Shown here: positions 27,643-38,097 of the stretch, one piece after another | Position numbering within the stretch: position 1 is the stretch's first letter | Layout of the letters: each line of letters starts with the position of its first letter | DNA from: Streptacidiphilus sp. 4-A2 | Lineage (GTDB): Bacteria > Actinomycetota > Actinomycetes > Streptomycetales > Streptomycetaceae | Direction: 5' to 3' | Length of the DNA: 64,000 bases | Assembly: GCA_014284505.1 (NCBI GenBank) | Contig: JAAFYY010000001.1 | Span: forward strand, 62,001-126,000 | Made by a program: the position numbers and the translations under genes | The notes under the pieces: generated by a model | What the model was told of the DNA's origin: nothing | What the model saw: the letters and a program-made list of their open reading frames with translations, nothing else | Database searches by the model: none

Positions 27643-28548
27643 ATGGCATCCGAACGACAGCAGCAGGAGAGCAGTGGTACGGAGCTCGGGCGGTTTCTGC
27701 GCGCCCGGCGCACCCAGGTCACCCCGGCCGAAGCCGGTTTGCCCCCGGTGCCGGGGTGCGCCGTACCCCCGGGCTGCGGCGCGAGGAGGTCGCCGCGCTG
27801 GCCGGGGTCAGCATCGACTACTACACCCGGCTGGAACGCGGCCGGGAGACCCGCCCCAGCCTGGCCGTCGTCGAGGCCCTCGGCCGCGCCCTCAAGCTGG
27901 ACGAGGACGAGCAGAGCCACCTGCGCACCCTCGCGATCCGCGCCGCCCACCACACGGCGCTGCCCCCGGCCGCGCCCAGCCGCACGGTGAGCCCCACGGT
28001 CAAGCTGCTGCTGAAGAACCTGCGACCGAGCCCGGCCTATGTCACCAGTCGCACTCTGGATGTGCTCGCCGCCAACCCAGGCGCGCTGGCGTTGTACCAC
28101 GGCATCGAGGACTGGCCCCTGCGGCAGCGCAACCTCGCCCGCTACCTCTTCCTTCACCCACGGTCACGCGACCTCTACGCCGACTGGACAGCCCAGATCC
28201 GCAGCTGCGTCGCCCGGCTCCGCGCTCTGGCCGGCACCGACCCCGACGCCCCGACCTGGCCGGACTCATCGGCGAACTCCTGCTCAAGAGCCCCGACTTC
28301 GCCAAGCTCTGGGACCGCTACGACGTCGCCCGGGCCAGCCACGCCCAGAAGCCGAAAACCTTCCACCACCCCCAGGTCGGCGAGATCACTCTCGCCTTCC
28401 AGGGCATGCAACTCGAAGGCACCCCCGGCCACCGCCTGGGCATCTACGTCACCGAACCCGGCACCCCGACCACGACGCCATGATCCTGCTCGACATGACC
28501 GCACCCCAAGCCGGCCCACAGCACACCACCGGCAGGTCCCGCACCTAG
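27643..28548 (+). CDS. XRE/MmyB-type transcriptional regulator, frameshifted
   Basis: Starts with L-G-R-F-L-R-A-R-R and, after a shift near 27750, R-R-T-P-G-L-R-R-E-E-V-A-A-L-A-G-V-S-x-x-Y-Y-T-R-L-E-R-G, the helix-turn-helix typical of the family. The C-terminal two-thirds is the MmyB-like ligand-binding domain: L-A-A-N-P-G-A-L-A-L-Y, N-L-A-R-Y-L-F-L-H-P, W-D-R-Y-D-V and F-H-H-P-Q-V-G-E-I. Further shifts lie near 28255 and 28470; the last lets the protein continue to 28548. These regulators are usually divergent from dehydrogenases or reductases, as here. Confidence 0.78.
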
Positions 28549-29419
28549 CGGTCGGCGCGGCGAGGTGCGCGGGTACGCCGCCTCCGGTGCGGAGCCGGAG
28601 CATCCAGCAATCGGTTGATGGATGCCGCCATGCTCGCCACGAAGGAGTCGCGGGTCCGGTCGGATATCAGGTCCAGGGACAGGTACGGGTTGAGGTCCTC
28701 CAGCTCGACGAGGAGCAGTTCGCCCTCGCGCGTGCGGCAGGCGTCCACGCGCTGGATGCCGTGGCTGAGGGTGTTCCAGTCGATGAAGCGCCGGGAGAAG
28801 GCGAGGTCGGCCTCGGTCGGCCGGTAGGGCTCAAGGAGCCAGCGCTGTTCTCGATCAGGGGCATAGAGGGCGTACTGGAAGGCATCGTCGACGTAGTAGA
28901 AGGACACCTCGTAGCGGAAGTCGATTCGCGGCTGGACCAGGATGTCGCCGTAGGCGAGGCCACCCAGTTGGTCCGGGGCACGAAGGCCAGGCCGATGGAG
29001 TCCGCACCGGTCTTCGGCTTGACGGCGTACTGGCCGGCCTCGGGCAGCAGGTGCAGGTCACTGACGTGGTCAACGGTGGGGATGACCGGATACCCGGCAG
29101 TGGTCAGGTCCAGCAGGTACTGCTTTCCGGCCATGTCGCCCCGGCCGGACAGCGGGTTGTAGACCCGGGTGCCGCGGGCCGTGGCCTGCTCCCGGAAGGT
29201 GTCGTACGCCTCTTGGTAGTGCAGCACGGGCCCGCTGTTGCGGACCACGACCGCCTCGAAGGCGTCCATCAGCGCGGCAGCGTCCAGCGGGTGGCACAGG
29301 GCGACGTCGAAGTCGGTGCGCAGCCGGGAGGTCAGGAAGATGTCCTCGTCGCAGTAGCGCCGCCCCCGGGCCTGGTAGGCGAGGTCGGTCACGAACAGAA
29401 CTCTGCGGCGGTCAGGCAT
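28545..29419 (-). CDS. ATP-grasp-type protein, frameshifted
   Basis: The N-terminal part has V-L-F-V-T-D-L-A-Y-Q-A-R-G and L-C-H-P-L-D-A; the middle has A-G-K-Q-Y-L-L-D-L and Y-A-V-K-P-K-T-G-A-D-S, and the C-terminal part ends in L-V-E-L-E-D-L-N-P-Y-L-S-L-D, the metal/ATP-binding acidic segment of ATP-grasp ligases. The family resembles glutathione-synthetase-like amide ligases, some of which act in peptide tailoring. Frames change between 28905 and 29000. About 290 residues. The 3' end overlaps that of the XRE gene by 4 nt (convergent). Confidence 0.65.
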
Positions 29420-29688
29420 CAGATCTCTCCCGAGTCGGACGGTGCCACAAACATACCCATCCCCGGGGACACGCCCTCGGGCGGCCGCGTGGTCACGCGA
29501 GGTTCAGCACACCTCCCGTTCTGTACACCTCCTGAAGGCCCCCGATGTCGCCTGCCGCTCAGGGCAGCCGGCGCGGCCGCATCACCCCGGCGTGACCACG
29601 CCGCCTGCCCCGTCTGTTCCGCGCCCCTGGTGCACGCATGGGCGGCGTGATGGCGGGCAGGCGCTGTTCAACGAAGGAGGACGATGAC

Positions 29689-29850
29689 ATGGGTGTTCTG
29701 CTGCTGGTTCTCCTGCTCGCCCTGATCCTGGGCGGTGCGGGTTTCGCGATTCACATCCTGTGGTGGGTCGCCATCGCGGTGCTGGTCCTGTGGGTCCTCG
29801 GATTCGTCTTCCGCGGCTCCGGCGGCGGCGGCCGCTGGTACCGCTGGTAG
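29689..29850 (+). CDS. Small hydrophobic membrane protein
   Basis: 53 residues with one long Leu/Val-rich segment that folds as one or two membrane helices, followed by a Gly-rich, basic tail (G-S-G-G-G-G-R-W-Y-R-W). Start ATG 29689 has AAGGAGGA at a good distance. Small proteins of this form are widespread in Streptomyces and of unknown role. Followed directly by a strong terminator. Confidence 0.75.
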   Translation: MGVLLLVLLLALILGGAGFAIHILWWVAIAVLVLWVLGFVFRGSGGGGRWYRW

Positions 29851-29854
29851 CCAC

Positions 29855-29894
29855 TGACCGCGGGGCCGGGGGAACCACCCCGGCCCCGCGGTCA
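29855..29894. terminator. Strong terminator after the hydrophobic protein gene
   Basis: A perfect 17-bp stem (29855-29871 with 29878-29894) starting TGACCGCGGGGC, closed by a 6-nt loop. It lies 5 nt after the stop codon and may work in both directions. Confidence 0.8.
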
Positions 29895-29992
29895 GGCGCG
29901 GAGCGGCGGGCCGGAACGGCCGGCTCGGCTGCTCTGCTGCCTCGGGAGATGCCGATTTCGGGCCGTCGTGGACATCAGGTGAGGAGCCCTGC

Positions 29993-31570
29993 GTGCTGAG
30001 GACGTACACGGTGATGACCCTGGGACTGGCGGGTGCGGTCACGACAGTGGCCGCTCTCCTGGTGTCCCCATGGTGGTGGTTTGCCGCCGGGCCGCTGGTC
30101 GCGGTGCTGGCGCTGGCCGGGTGGGACCTGCTCCAGCGCCACCATTCCGTGCTGCGGAACTATCCGGTGCTGGGACATCTGCGTTTTTCTGCTGGAGTCC
30201 GTACGCCCGGAAATGCAGCAGTACTTCATCGAGCGCAACTTCGACGGACGGCCCTTCGACCGCGACACCCGCAGCATCGTGTACGAGCGCGCCAAGGGCA
30301 CCGACGCGGAGGAGCCGTTCGGCACCGAGCGCGACCTCTACCAGCCGGCAGCGAGTACCTTGTCCCCTCGATGGCCCCGCGTCCGGTGCCGAGCCGGCCG
30401 CCCAGGGTATCGGCGGGCCGGACTGCACTCACCCCTACGACATGGCCCTGCTCAACGTCTCGGCGATGAGCTTCGGTTCCTTGTCCCCGAACGCCCTGCT
30501 GGCTCTGAACACCGGCGCCGAGCTGGGCGGGTTCGCCCACGACACCGGCGAGGGCGGGCTGTCGAGTATCACCTGCGCCCGGCGGGGACCTGGTGTGGGA
30601 GATCGGCACGGGCTACTTCGGCTGCCGGAGCGGGACGGCGGCTTCGACGAGGACCAGTTTCGCCGAGAAGGCCGCCCATGAGCAGGTCAAGTGCGTCTCG
30701 CTCAAGCTCAGCCAGGGCGCGAAGCCCGGGATCGGCGGGGTACTGCCGGGGAGCAAGGTCAACGCTGAGATCGCGCGGGTGCGCGGTGTCCCGCAGGGCG
30801 AAACGGTGATCTCACCGCCGTACCACCGGGTGTTCTCCACCCCGCGCGGGCTCGTCCGCTTCCTGGCCAGGATGCGGGAACTGGCCCAGGGCAAGCCGGT
30901 CGGCTTCAAGCTCTGCCTGGGCTCGCGGCGTGAGTTCCTCGCCGTGTGCAAGGCCATGCTGGAGGAGGGCGTCACCCCGGACTTCATCATCGTCGACGGC
31001 GCGGAGGGCGGCACCGGCGCGGCCCCGATGGAGTTCGCGGACAACGTCGGTCTGCCGCTCGGCGGAGGGCTGATGACAGTGCACAACGCCCTGGTGGGTA
31101 CCGGTCTGCGGGACCGGATCCGGATCGGCGCCAGCGGCAAGGTCGCCACCGGCAGCGACCTGGTCAAGCGCCTGCTCCAGGGAGCGGACTACACCAACGC
31201 GGCACGCGCGATGATGTTCGCCGTCGGCTGCATCCAGGCCCAGCGCTGCCACACCAACACCTGCCCGGTCGGCGTGGCCACCCAGGACCCGAAGCTGGCG
31301 CGGGCCCTGGACGTGGGCGACAAGTCGCAGCGCGTCCGGCGCTTCCAGGAGGCCACGGTCAAGAGTGCCCTCCAGATCATGGCGTCCATGGGCGTCGAGG
31401 AGCCGGGGCAGCTGCGGCCGCACATGCTGATGCACCGGGTGGATTCCCACACCGTGCGCTCCTACGCCGACCTGCACCTTTGGCTGACACCGGATCAGCT
31501 CCTCAAGAATCCCCCGCAGGCGTGGCAAGCGGACTGGGAGGCGGCCGACCCCGACTCGTTCAGCAGCTGA
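29993..31570 (+). CDS. FMN-binding glutamate-synthase-like oxidoreductase, frameshifted
   Basis: The N-terminus has two membrane helices (about residues 8-45), as in the membrane-anchored glutamate-synthase family proteins. The catalytic barrel shows M-S-F-G-S-L-S, L-K-L-S-Q-G-A-K-P-G-I-G-G, I-I-V-D-G-A-E-G-G-T-G-A-A-P, I-R-I-G-A-S-G-K-V-A-T-G and a Cys cluster C-I-Q-A-Q-R-C-H-T-N-T-C-P for 3Fe-4S. It lacks the glutaminase domain, so it is not a full GltB; its substrate is uncertain. Frames shift at TTTTT 30184-30188 and near 30350-30390 and 30570-30650. Start GTG 29993. Pyruvate oxidase follows after 32 nt, in the same unit. Confidence 0.8.
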
Positions 31571-31602
31571 ACCCGAACCGAGCCCCGCCGAAGGAGCCCC
31601 GC

Positions 31603-33335
31603 ATGACCCGCACTGTCGCCCGCGTGATCGTCGACTCCCTGAAGGACATGGGTGTGAAACACGTCTTCGGCGTGGTCGGAGACGCACTCAACCCACTGAC
31701 CGACGCCATCCGCGCCACCGAGGGACTGGAGTGGATCAGCTGCCGCCACGAGGAGGCCGCGGCCTTCGCCGCCGGCGCCCAGTCCCAGCTCTCGGGCACC
31801 CTGGGCGTCTGCATGGGCACGGTGGGCCCCGGCTCGGTACACCTGCTCAACGGCCTCTACGACGCCGCCAAGAGCCGCACCCCGGTACTGGCGGTCTGCG
31901 GCCAGGTCCCGCTGGCCGAGGTGGGCAGCGACTACTTCCAGGAAGTCGACAACGACCTGCTCTTCCGCGACGTCGCGGTCTACCGCGCCACCGTCACCAC
32001 TCCCGGACAGATGCCCAGGATGCTGGAGACCGCCGTGCGCGCCGCCGTCAGCCAGGGCGGGGTGGCCGTGCTCACGGTCCCCGGCGACGTGGGCGACCAG
32101 GAGCTGTCCGAGGACCGGCCGGCCCGTATCGCCCTCAGCCGGCAGGTCAGCCGCCCCGACGACCCCGCCGTGGCGGCAGCGGCCGACCTGCTCGGCCGAG
32201 CGGACAAGGTGACCCTGCTGGTGGGCCTCGGCGCCCGGGGAGCGCGCGCCGAGGTCATGCAGCTCGCGGAACTCCTGTCCGCACCCATGGTGCTGACGCT
32301 CAAGGCCAAGGAGGGCTTCGAGGACGATAACCCCTACCAGGTCGGTCAGACCGGCCTCATCGGCAACCCGGCGCCTCCCAGGCCCTGGACGGCTGCGACA
32401 CCCTGGTCATGCTCGGCACCGACTTCCCCTACCGTGACTGGTATCCAGCAGACTGCACGGTCATCCAGATCGACAACCGCGAAGAGCACCTCGGACGCCG
32501 GGTGCCGGTCGACGCCGCGCTCGCCGGAGACGTCGGCGCCACACTGCGCGCTCTGCTTCCGCGGCTGACGCCGCTCAAGGACAGGGCCAGGGCCCACCTG
32601 GACACCGCCCGCGAGTCCTTCGCCGAGTGGCACCAAGGGCAGCAGCGACTGGCCGAACCAGATCACGACCGCCACGGCGTGGGCCGTCTGCGCGCCGCCC
32701 TGGACAACCGCGACCACGACATCCGGCCGGAAGCCCTGGCCGCAGCCGTGGACCGGTACGCCGACGACGACGCGGTATTCACCTCGGACACCGGCATGGC
32801 CACGGTGTGGCTCTCCCGGTTCGTGTCCATGCGCGGCACCCGCCGGCTCATCGGCTCCTACAATCTCGGGTCGATGGCCAACGCCATGCCGCAGGCCATC
32901 GGCGCCCAGCTCCTGGACCCACAGCGCCAGGTCGTGGCCTTCTGCGGCGACGGAGGCCTCAGCATGCTGCTGGGTGACCTGATGACGATCCGGACCCACA
33001 ACCTTCCGGTCAAGCTCGTGGTCTTCGACAACCGCCGCCTCGGCATGGTCAAGCTCGAACAGGAACAGGCCGGTCTGCCCGAGTTCGGGACCGAGCTGGA
33101 CAACCCCGACTTCGCCGCCGTCGCCACGGCCCTGGGTCTGACCGGCATCCGGGTCACCGACCCGGGCAGCCTCCATGACAGCGTCCGCGAGGCCTTCGCG
33201 ACACCGGGACCGGTCCTGCTGGACGTGCTCACCAATCCCCAGGAGATCGCCGTGCCCGGCAAGCCGACCGTCGCCCAGGGCTGGGGCTTCGCCATCGCCA
33301 AGATCAAGGAATCGATTCAGAGCGACGGAACCTGA
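31603..33335 (+). CDS. poxB: Pyruvate oxidase/dehydrogenase, TPP-dependent, frameshifted
   Basis: TPP- and FAD-dependent enzyme converting pyruvate to acetate (and CO2) with electrons passed to quinone. Seen are H-V-F-G-V-V-G-D, the catalytic Glu in C-R-H-E-E-A-A-A, the T-G-D/T-D-T-G region, and the TPP motif G-D-G-G-L-S-M with N at L-V-V-F-D-N-R. About 577 residues when joined; one shift lies at about 32372 (after L-I-G-N-P-A). AAGGAG precedes ATG 31603. It lies 32 nt downstream of the glutamate-synthase-like gene, which may serve linked carbon/nitrogen overflow metabolism. A perfect terminator follows. Confidence 0.88.
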
Positions 33336-33366
33336 CACACACCCCGAACCCGGACTCGCGCGCCGC

Positions 33367-33408
33367 TCGCGCGCGCCAGGAGCCGGAATCATCTCCTGGC
33401 GCGCGCGA
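33367..33408. terminator. Perfect 16-bp bidirectional hairpin
   Basis: TCGCGCGCGCCAGGAG (33367-33382), 10-nt loop, CTCCTGGCGCGCGCGA (33393-33408). It lies between the convergent poxB and the maleylpyruvate-isomerase-like gene and can end transcription from both. Confidence 0.85.
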
Positions 33409-33460
33409 CGCCCGGCCCGAACGCCCGGCCCGAACGCCCGCCCCGAACGCCCGGCCCGAA
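33409..33460. repeat. Four tandem 13-bp repeats
   Basis: CGCCCGGCCCGAA occurs at 33409, 33422 and 33448, with one variant CGCCCGCCCCGAA at 33435, directly after the terminator stem. Non-coding; likely a slippage-prone VNTR. Confidence 0.9.
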
Positions 33461-33468
33461 CGCGCGGC

Positions 33469-34247
33469 TCAGTAGCCGCTGAGAAGCGTGCGTACCTGAC
33501 GTAGCATCTCCGGCCCCGCGTCGCTGTGCCAGCGGGCGGGATCAGCGGGGCGCCGCCCCCACAGCAGCAGATTGCGCACGGCCGCGTCGCTCTCGATGGT
33601 GGCAGGTCCCTCGGGGCAAAGCCGATGCTGGTGCCGGCTGCGTCAGCGGTGATCAGGACGTCGTCGGTTCCCGGCGTCCGCAGGCGGCCTTCGACTCTTT
33701 CCCCGGGACCGAGATCCAGACCGGCCGACCCGCGGACCAACAGCGGCCGGCCGACGGACTGCACGATGTGCCGGGTCATCCATGGCGCGGTCAGCGCCTC
33801 CACCGCGGTGCTGTCATCCCCGGTCAGGTCCCAGCGGTGCAGGATCAGTTCTTCGCGCAGGTGTTCGGCGAAGAACGACACGGTCACCGAGCGTCCGGTC
33901 CACATCAGCTCGGTCTGCGGCGGCACCTCGCGGGCGGCCGTCTCCGTGATCTCGGTGAGCTGTTCGCAGCGCATGACAAACGCCGACCACAGTTCGGAGT
34001 CGGACAGCGCACGGTAGGGATTCTCCCGGTCGAAGCCCCTGGTCCGGACCGGCTCGCCGGCCAGGAACGCGGCAAGGACCCGGGCCAGCTCCTCCGCGTT
34101 GCCGGTCTGGTGAATCAGGACGTCCCGGACCGTCCAGGCTTCGCACCAGGTGCCGCTGTCCGGGCGCCGTGCCTGGACCGCGTACGCGAAGGCCTCCCAC
34201 TCCGGGAGCACGTCATTGACTCGGGAGGCAACCATGAACGTGGCCAT
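33469..34247 (-). CDS. Maleylpyruvate-isomerase/DinB-like (TIGR03083) protein, frameshifted
   Basis: The family signature is W-x-x-x-D-V-L-I-H-Q-T-G near residue 45, followed by E-H-L-R-E-E-L-I-L-H-R-W-D-L after residue 125; these supply His and Glu/Asp ligands of the mycothiol-dependent, metal-binding DinB fold. Such proteins isomerise or transfer on mycothiol conjugates, but the substrate here is unknown. The frame breaks near 33610 (before I-G-F-A-P); the restored C-terminus N-L-L-L-W-G-R-R-P-A-D-P is typical of the family and ends at the TGA at 33471-33469. About 258 residues. Convergent with poxB. Confidence 0.78.
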
Positions 34248-34526
34248 ATCCCGCGCGCCGCGGCTTGAAACCTCGCAGGCCGTGCCCTGCCGGGTGGCGG
34301 CCGCCCCCGCGGACCTGGCGCCAGCACGTCAACCGCCGTTCGCGCGCGCACCGGGGCGCGCCGCCCGGGCCGGGCTGAGGGGCGACGGTTCGGTCCCCGG
34401 CTCCGCTCCGTCCGCGAGCCGACCGGATTGGATCTGCCCCTGGCATCGGTGTCGCGCCGCAAACCGGGGCAGAGGTGTCCTTTGCTGGGACAGCACAGTC
34501 GGGAGCTCTGAAGGGCGCGGCACGGA

Positions 34527-35537
34527 ATGATGCAGAGTCTGATTGCCGGGGCTTTTTCCCTGATGTGTGCGATGGGTGCCTTGTTGTGCGTCGGGCAGCC
34601 ATTCCGCCGGTCGGTGCTGCTGGCGCTGGCGGCCGTTTCACTCGGGTCGGCCGTGATGTGCCGGCTGGCGGCGCCTCATACTGCGGTGTGGACCGGCGTG
34701 GCGATCGCCCTGGCGGTTGTGGCCGTGGTCGTGGTGCTCACGCTTGCGGCGCTGCTGTTCGCCGACGGTCTGCTGCTGACGCGGTCGCAGGGTGCCGCGC
34801 CGCCGCAGTCGGCCGCGCTCGCGGCCGGCACCGGACTGGCCGTGCTCACCCTGCTGACCTGCCTGGCTGCCTGCTCCACCGGCGGGCACTCGCTCGCGGC
34901 GGCCTTCCTCATCGTCCTGGACGCGTCGGCCATGTACCTGGCGCTGCTCTTCGTGCTGTTCCTGAGTCATGCCCGGCTGAGCGGACGCCTGCGACCGCGC
35001 CGGCGTGCCGACTATGTCGTGGTCCTTGGAGCGGGCCTTGTGGACGGCCGTGTCACTCCTCTGCTCGCCGGTCGCCTGGAGCGCGCACTGGAGGTGAACC
35101 GGGCTCTGCTCGCCCGTGGCTGCCGACCGACTCTGATCGCCTCCGGAGGGCAGGGAGCGGACGAGGAACGTTCGGAGGCCGAGGCGATGGCCGCCTATCT
35201 CACCGCCCGCGGCGTACCCGCCGACCGGGTCCGGCGCGAGGACCGCTCCCGCAATACCGAGGAGAACCTGGTCAACAGCGCCCGCATCATGCGCCGGGAG
35301 GATACCGGCTACTACTGCACCGTGATCACCAGCGACTTCCACGTCTTCCGCACCGCCCTGCTGATGCGGCGCCTCGGTGTGCGCGGCAGCACTGCCGGAG
35401 CCTGGACCGCGCCCTCGTACTGGCTGGCGGCAGCTCTGCGCGAGTTTGTCGCCGTCCTGTGGTTCGACCGGGCCGTTTTCCTGCCCTTGACCGCCCTCCT
35501 GGCAGTGCCCGTCCTGACCGCGCTGCTGCGGCGGTGA
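34527..35537 (+). CDS. DUF218 (YdcF/ElyC/SanA-type) membrane protein
   Basis: 336 residues, intact. Four or five hydrophobic segments occupy residues 5-150, then the DUF218 domain starts with Y-V-V-V-L-G-A-G, continues with L-E-R-A-L-E, L-I-A-S-G-G-Q-G, E-A-E-A-M-A-A-Y-L, R-S-R-N-T-E-E-N-L and ends with V-I-T-S-D-F-H-V-F-R-T. This domain is linked to envelope polysaccharide or vancomycin-permeability functions in other bacteria; its reaction is unsettled. Single gene. The 280 nt upstream show nothing. Confidence 0.85.
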   Translation: MMQSLIAGAFSLMCAMGALLCVGQPFRRSVLLALAAVSLGSAVMCRLAAPHTAVWTGVAIALAVVAVVVVLTLAALLFADGLLLTRSQGAAPPQSAALAAGTGLAVLTLLTCLAACSTGGHSLAAAFLIVLDASAMYLALLFVLFLSHARLSGRLRPRRRADYVVVLGAGLVDGRVTPLLAGRLERALEVNRALLARGCRPTLIASGGQGADEERSEAEAMAAYLTARGVPADRVRREDRSRNTEENLVNSARIMRREDTGYYCTVITSDFHVFRTALLMRRLGVRGSTAGAWTAPSYWLAAALREFVAVLWFDRAVFLPLTALLAVPVLTALLRR

Positions 35538-35600
35538 AAGGGCACTTCAGAGCCTTGTTGGTCTTCAGAGCCTCACCTGTCTTCCGAGCGTCGCCGGTCG

Positions 35601-37756
35601 TCAGCTCTTGGGCCGGGCGAAGGCCTTCAGGAAGTCCCGCGGGCCGGCCTGGGGCATGTAGGCGCGGGTCAGGGCGATGCCGATCCGCGGCAGGTCGGCC
35701 TCGTCCCGGTAGATCAGGTACATCGGCTCGTACCGCGGCTGGAACTTGGTCTTGAAGGCGTGCAGCGAACGAAAACCGTAGTACGGCTCCATGCTCTGCC
35801 CCAGCTGGTCCAGGAACCGCTCCAGTCCCGCGGGCGTCGCGCCTGCCGTCCTGGCCAGCGGGGCCCCCGACAGCGAGGCGAAGCTCGCGCCGCGCTCCTG
35901 GAAGGCGAGGCAACTGGAGGCGATCAGGAACTCCACACCGGCCGGAAGCCTCCCTGCCGCCGGCGCATCACATCCAGCGTCCAGCCGCTGACCGCCGAGT
36001 CCTCGCCGTAGACGGCATCCAGGAGTCACCCCCTGCAACGCCCCCGTCCCGTCCTGTGCCAGGCCCACCAGGACGTGCGGATCAAGCGCCTCGTCCACGC
36101 CGCCCAGGGTGAAGCCCATCTCCGGCAGGCCCATGTCCCCGACCCATTCCTCCGACAGCGCACGCACCTGTCCCACCAGCGCCCGCGGCTCCTCGGCCAG
36201 GGTGACCAGCCGGTAGGTGACGCCCTCCTTCTTGGCCCGGTTCAGCGCCGTGCGCACGTCCTGCCACGGTTTGCCGCGGAACTCCAGTTGCTCCAGGCCG
36301 ATCACCGTGTCCTCGGCGACCTGCACGTGCTTCCAGCCCAGTGCCGCTGCCGCCTGCGCCACCCGCTCGGTCGCGGAGAAGAAGCACGGGATCAGGGCGG
36401 TCCGGTCGCACATGTCGGCGAAGTCCACCACCGCACCGTCCCGGGCCGCCAGCCCCCCGACCGGGTCGCCCAGTGCGACCGCCACCCCGGCGTGCGCCCG
36501 GTAGGCGACATAGGACTGCCCCGAGGACGCGTAGAAGTAGGAGTTGTCGGGCCATGTCGTCATCCACGACAGGTTGCGCCCCCGTAGCGCTGAAGCAGTT
36601 CCATCGCCCGCAGGGGCTCCTGCTGCTGCGGACCACCGCCACTGCCGCGGCGCCGCGACGGCAGCAGCGGCCGCGACGGCACCTGGAAAGCCTCCCGGCC
36701 CAGGACCAGCAGGAGCAGTTCCGCCGCCCACACCACAGCGGTGGGGATCAGGACCGCGGCACCCGTGAGGACGACATGCCCTCCGACGATCCTGGCGACG
36801 AGGAAGAGCACCGCGATGACCAGGCCGAGCAGGACATAAGCGGTGGCGACCGCACCGGTCCACCGCCAGGCCCGGCGTCTGCCCCGGCGCAGGCCGTTGA
36901 TCAGCAGAGCCGCCAGAGCCAGTCCGATCAGCACCTGGCCCCAGGACGCCGCCAGCCCGTAGGTGGACCCCAGCGGGCCACGGCTGGGCGCCAGCCAGAC
37001 GATCACCCAGATCGCCGAGATGACCACCAGGCCCGCTACCGCCAGCAGCCGCCATTCACGCCGGCTCAGCCGCCCCGACGCCTCCACCCTCCCCGGGACC
37101 CGGACCCAGCGTGTCACCAGCAGGCCGGTCGCGACAGCCAGGGTGTGCTCCAGGTCGGAGACCGTGCCCACATACAGGAGCGATATCGACGCGTACACCA
37201 CCAGTGCGAGGCGAAGACGCAGACGCCACGGCGCGCGCAGGGTGGCCGAAGCCATCGTGCCGACCAGCAACGCCCCCGCCGAGAAGCCCACATCCAGCTG
37301 GTGGGAGAGGATCTCGGCCCACTGCCAGCCGGTCGTGCGCAGGATCACCAATACCAGCGAGGCCAGCAGTACGACGAACACCTGCCCGGCCACCGTCAAC
37401 GCAGCGGTCCAGCGGGTACCGATGCGGAACTCGGCAAACCCCACCAGCAGCACCATGGCGGCCAGGATCGCCAGATAGTCCCAGGGCTGCGCGCCCAGGA
37501 ACGCGCCGGTGGCCAGGGTCCACCATCGGCCCTTGGCGAACGACGGGACTCCGAAAGCCACGTTCGGGTACCAGGAGCGGTCCTGGTTCGCCGTCCACAG
37601 GCCACCCACCGCCAGGTCCACCACGACGATGACCGCGCAGACACCCAGCGTGAACGGAAAGCGGCGTACGACGGCCCCAGGCCCGGAAAGCATCGCCTTC
37701 CAGGAGCGGCTCTGCTGGTCACCCTTGGCCTTGACCACAGTCTCCTCCGAGCACAC
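35601..37756 (-). CDS. MprF-like phosphatidylglycerol lysyltransferase, frameshifted
   Basis: The N-terminal 330 residues are a membrane domain with six or more hydrophobic helices, beginning rhomboid-like with W-W-T-L-A-T-G-A-F-L-G and continuing to L-L-L-L-V-L-G. The C-terminal half is the DUF2156 GNAT-like transferase: Y-F-Y-A-S-S-G, Y-R-A-H-A-G-V-A-V-A-L-G-D-P-V-G, K-P-W-Q-D-V-R-T-A-L-N-R-A-K-K-E-G and F-K-T-K-F-Q-P-R-Y-E-P-M-Y-L. This enzyme adds an amino acid from aminoacyl-tRNA to phosphatidylglycerol, lowering membrane charge. Frames change near 36590 and 35955-36040. About 715 residues joined. The 313 nt upstream have no gene. Confidence 0.82.
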
Positions 37757-38069
37757 TCCCCCTCATTCATCACAACACCACGGCCTGGGGACTGCAAGAT
37801 TTCGCCGGCTCGTGCGCGGGAGCACGGCCGCCGGCCGCCGGGCCTGGCCCTTGTCGCCAAGGGCACAGTCAGGCCAGGCGCGCGGGCGGCCCGGCCCGGG
37901 CGCGGTGCCCGGATCCGGGCCGTGACCTGCCCGAAGCGGATGCGGTCGCTGACGTCGCCGGCTGCCACCACGGGCAGCGAGCCGGGCCGCAGGCAGCCCC
38001 TCGGCGACTTCCGATCCGAAGGCCCCCTGGCCGGTCTGTCGCCCTGGGTGCAGAAACCCCTTTGACAGA
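37757..38069. other. Non-coding gap upstream of HTH regulator
   Basis: Between the divergent mprF-like and HTH genes no plausible protein is visible. A TTGACA at 38062-38067 could be a -35 box for the HTH gene, right before its palindromic operator. Confidence 0.5.
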
Positions 38070-38089
38070 TGGTCAATAAATGTTGACCA
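38070..38089. promoter_or_regulatory. Palindromic operator at the HTH/MFS promoter
   Basis: TGGTCAA-taaatg-TTGACCA, perfect 7-bp arms with a 6-nt spacer, ending 8 nt before the ATG at 38098. AT-rich compared with its surroundings. A natural site for autoregulation by the dimeric winged-helix protein downstream. Confidence 0.7.
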
Positions 38090-38097
38090 TTGCTCCC

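Noticed and set aside
29993..31570. Large subunit of true glutamate synthase (gltB)
   Set aside because: No glutaminase domain and a membrane-anchored N-terminus; it belongs to the GltS-like FMN family.
33409..33460. Repeats as a CRISPR array
   Set aside because: Units are 13 bp, contiguous with no spacers, and no cas genes are near.
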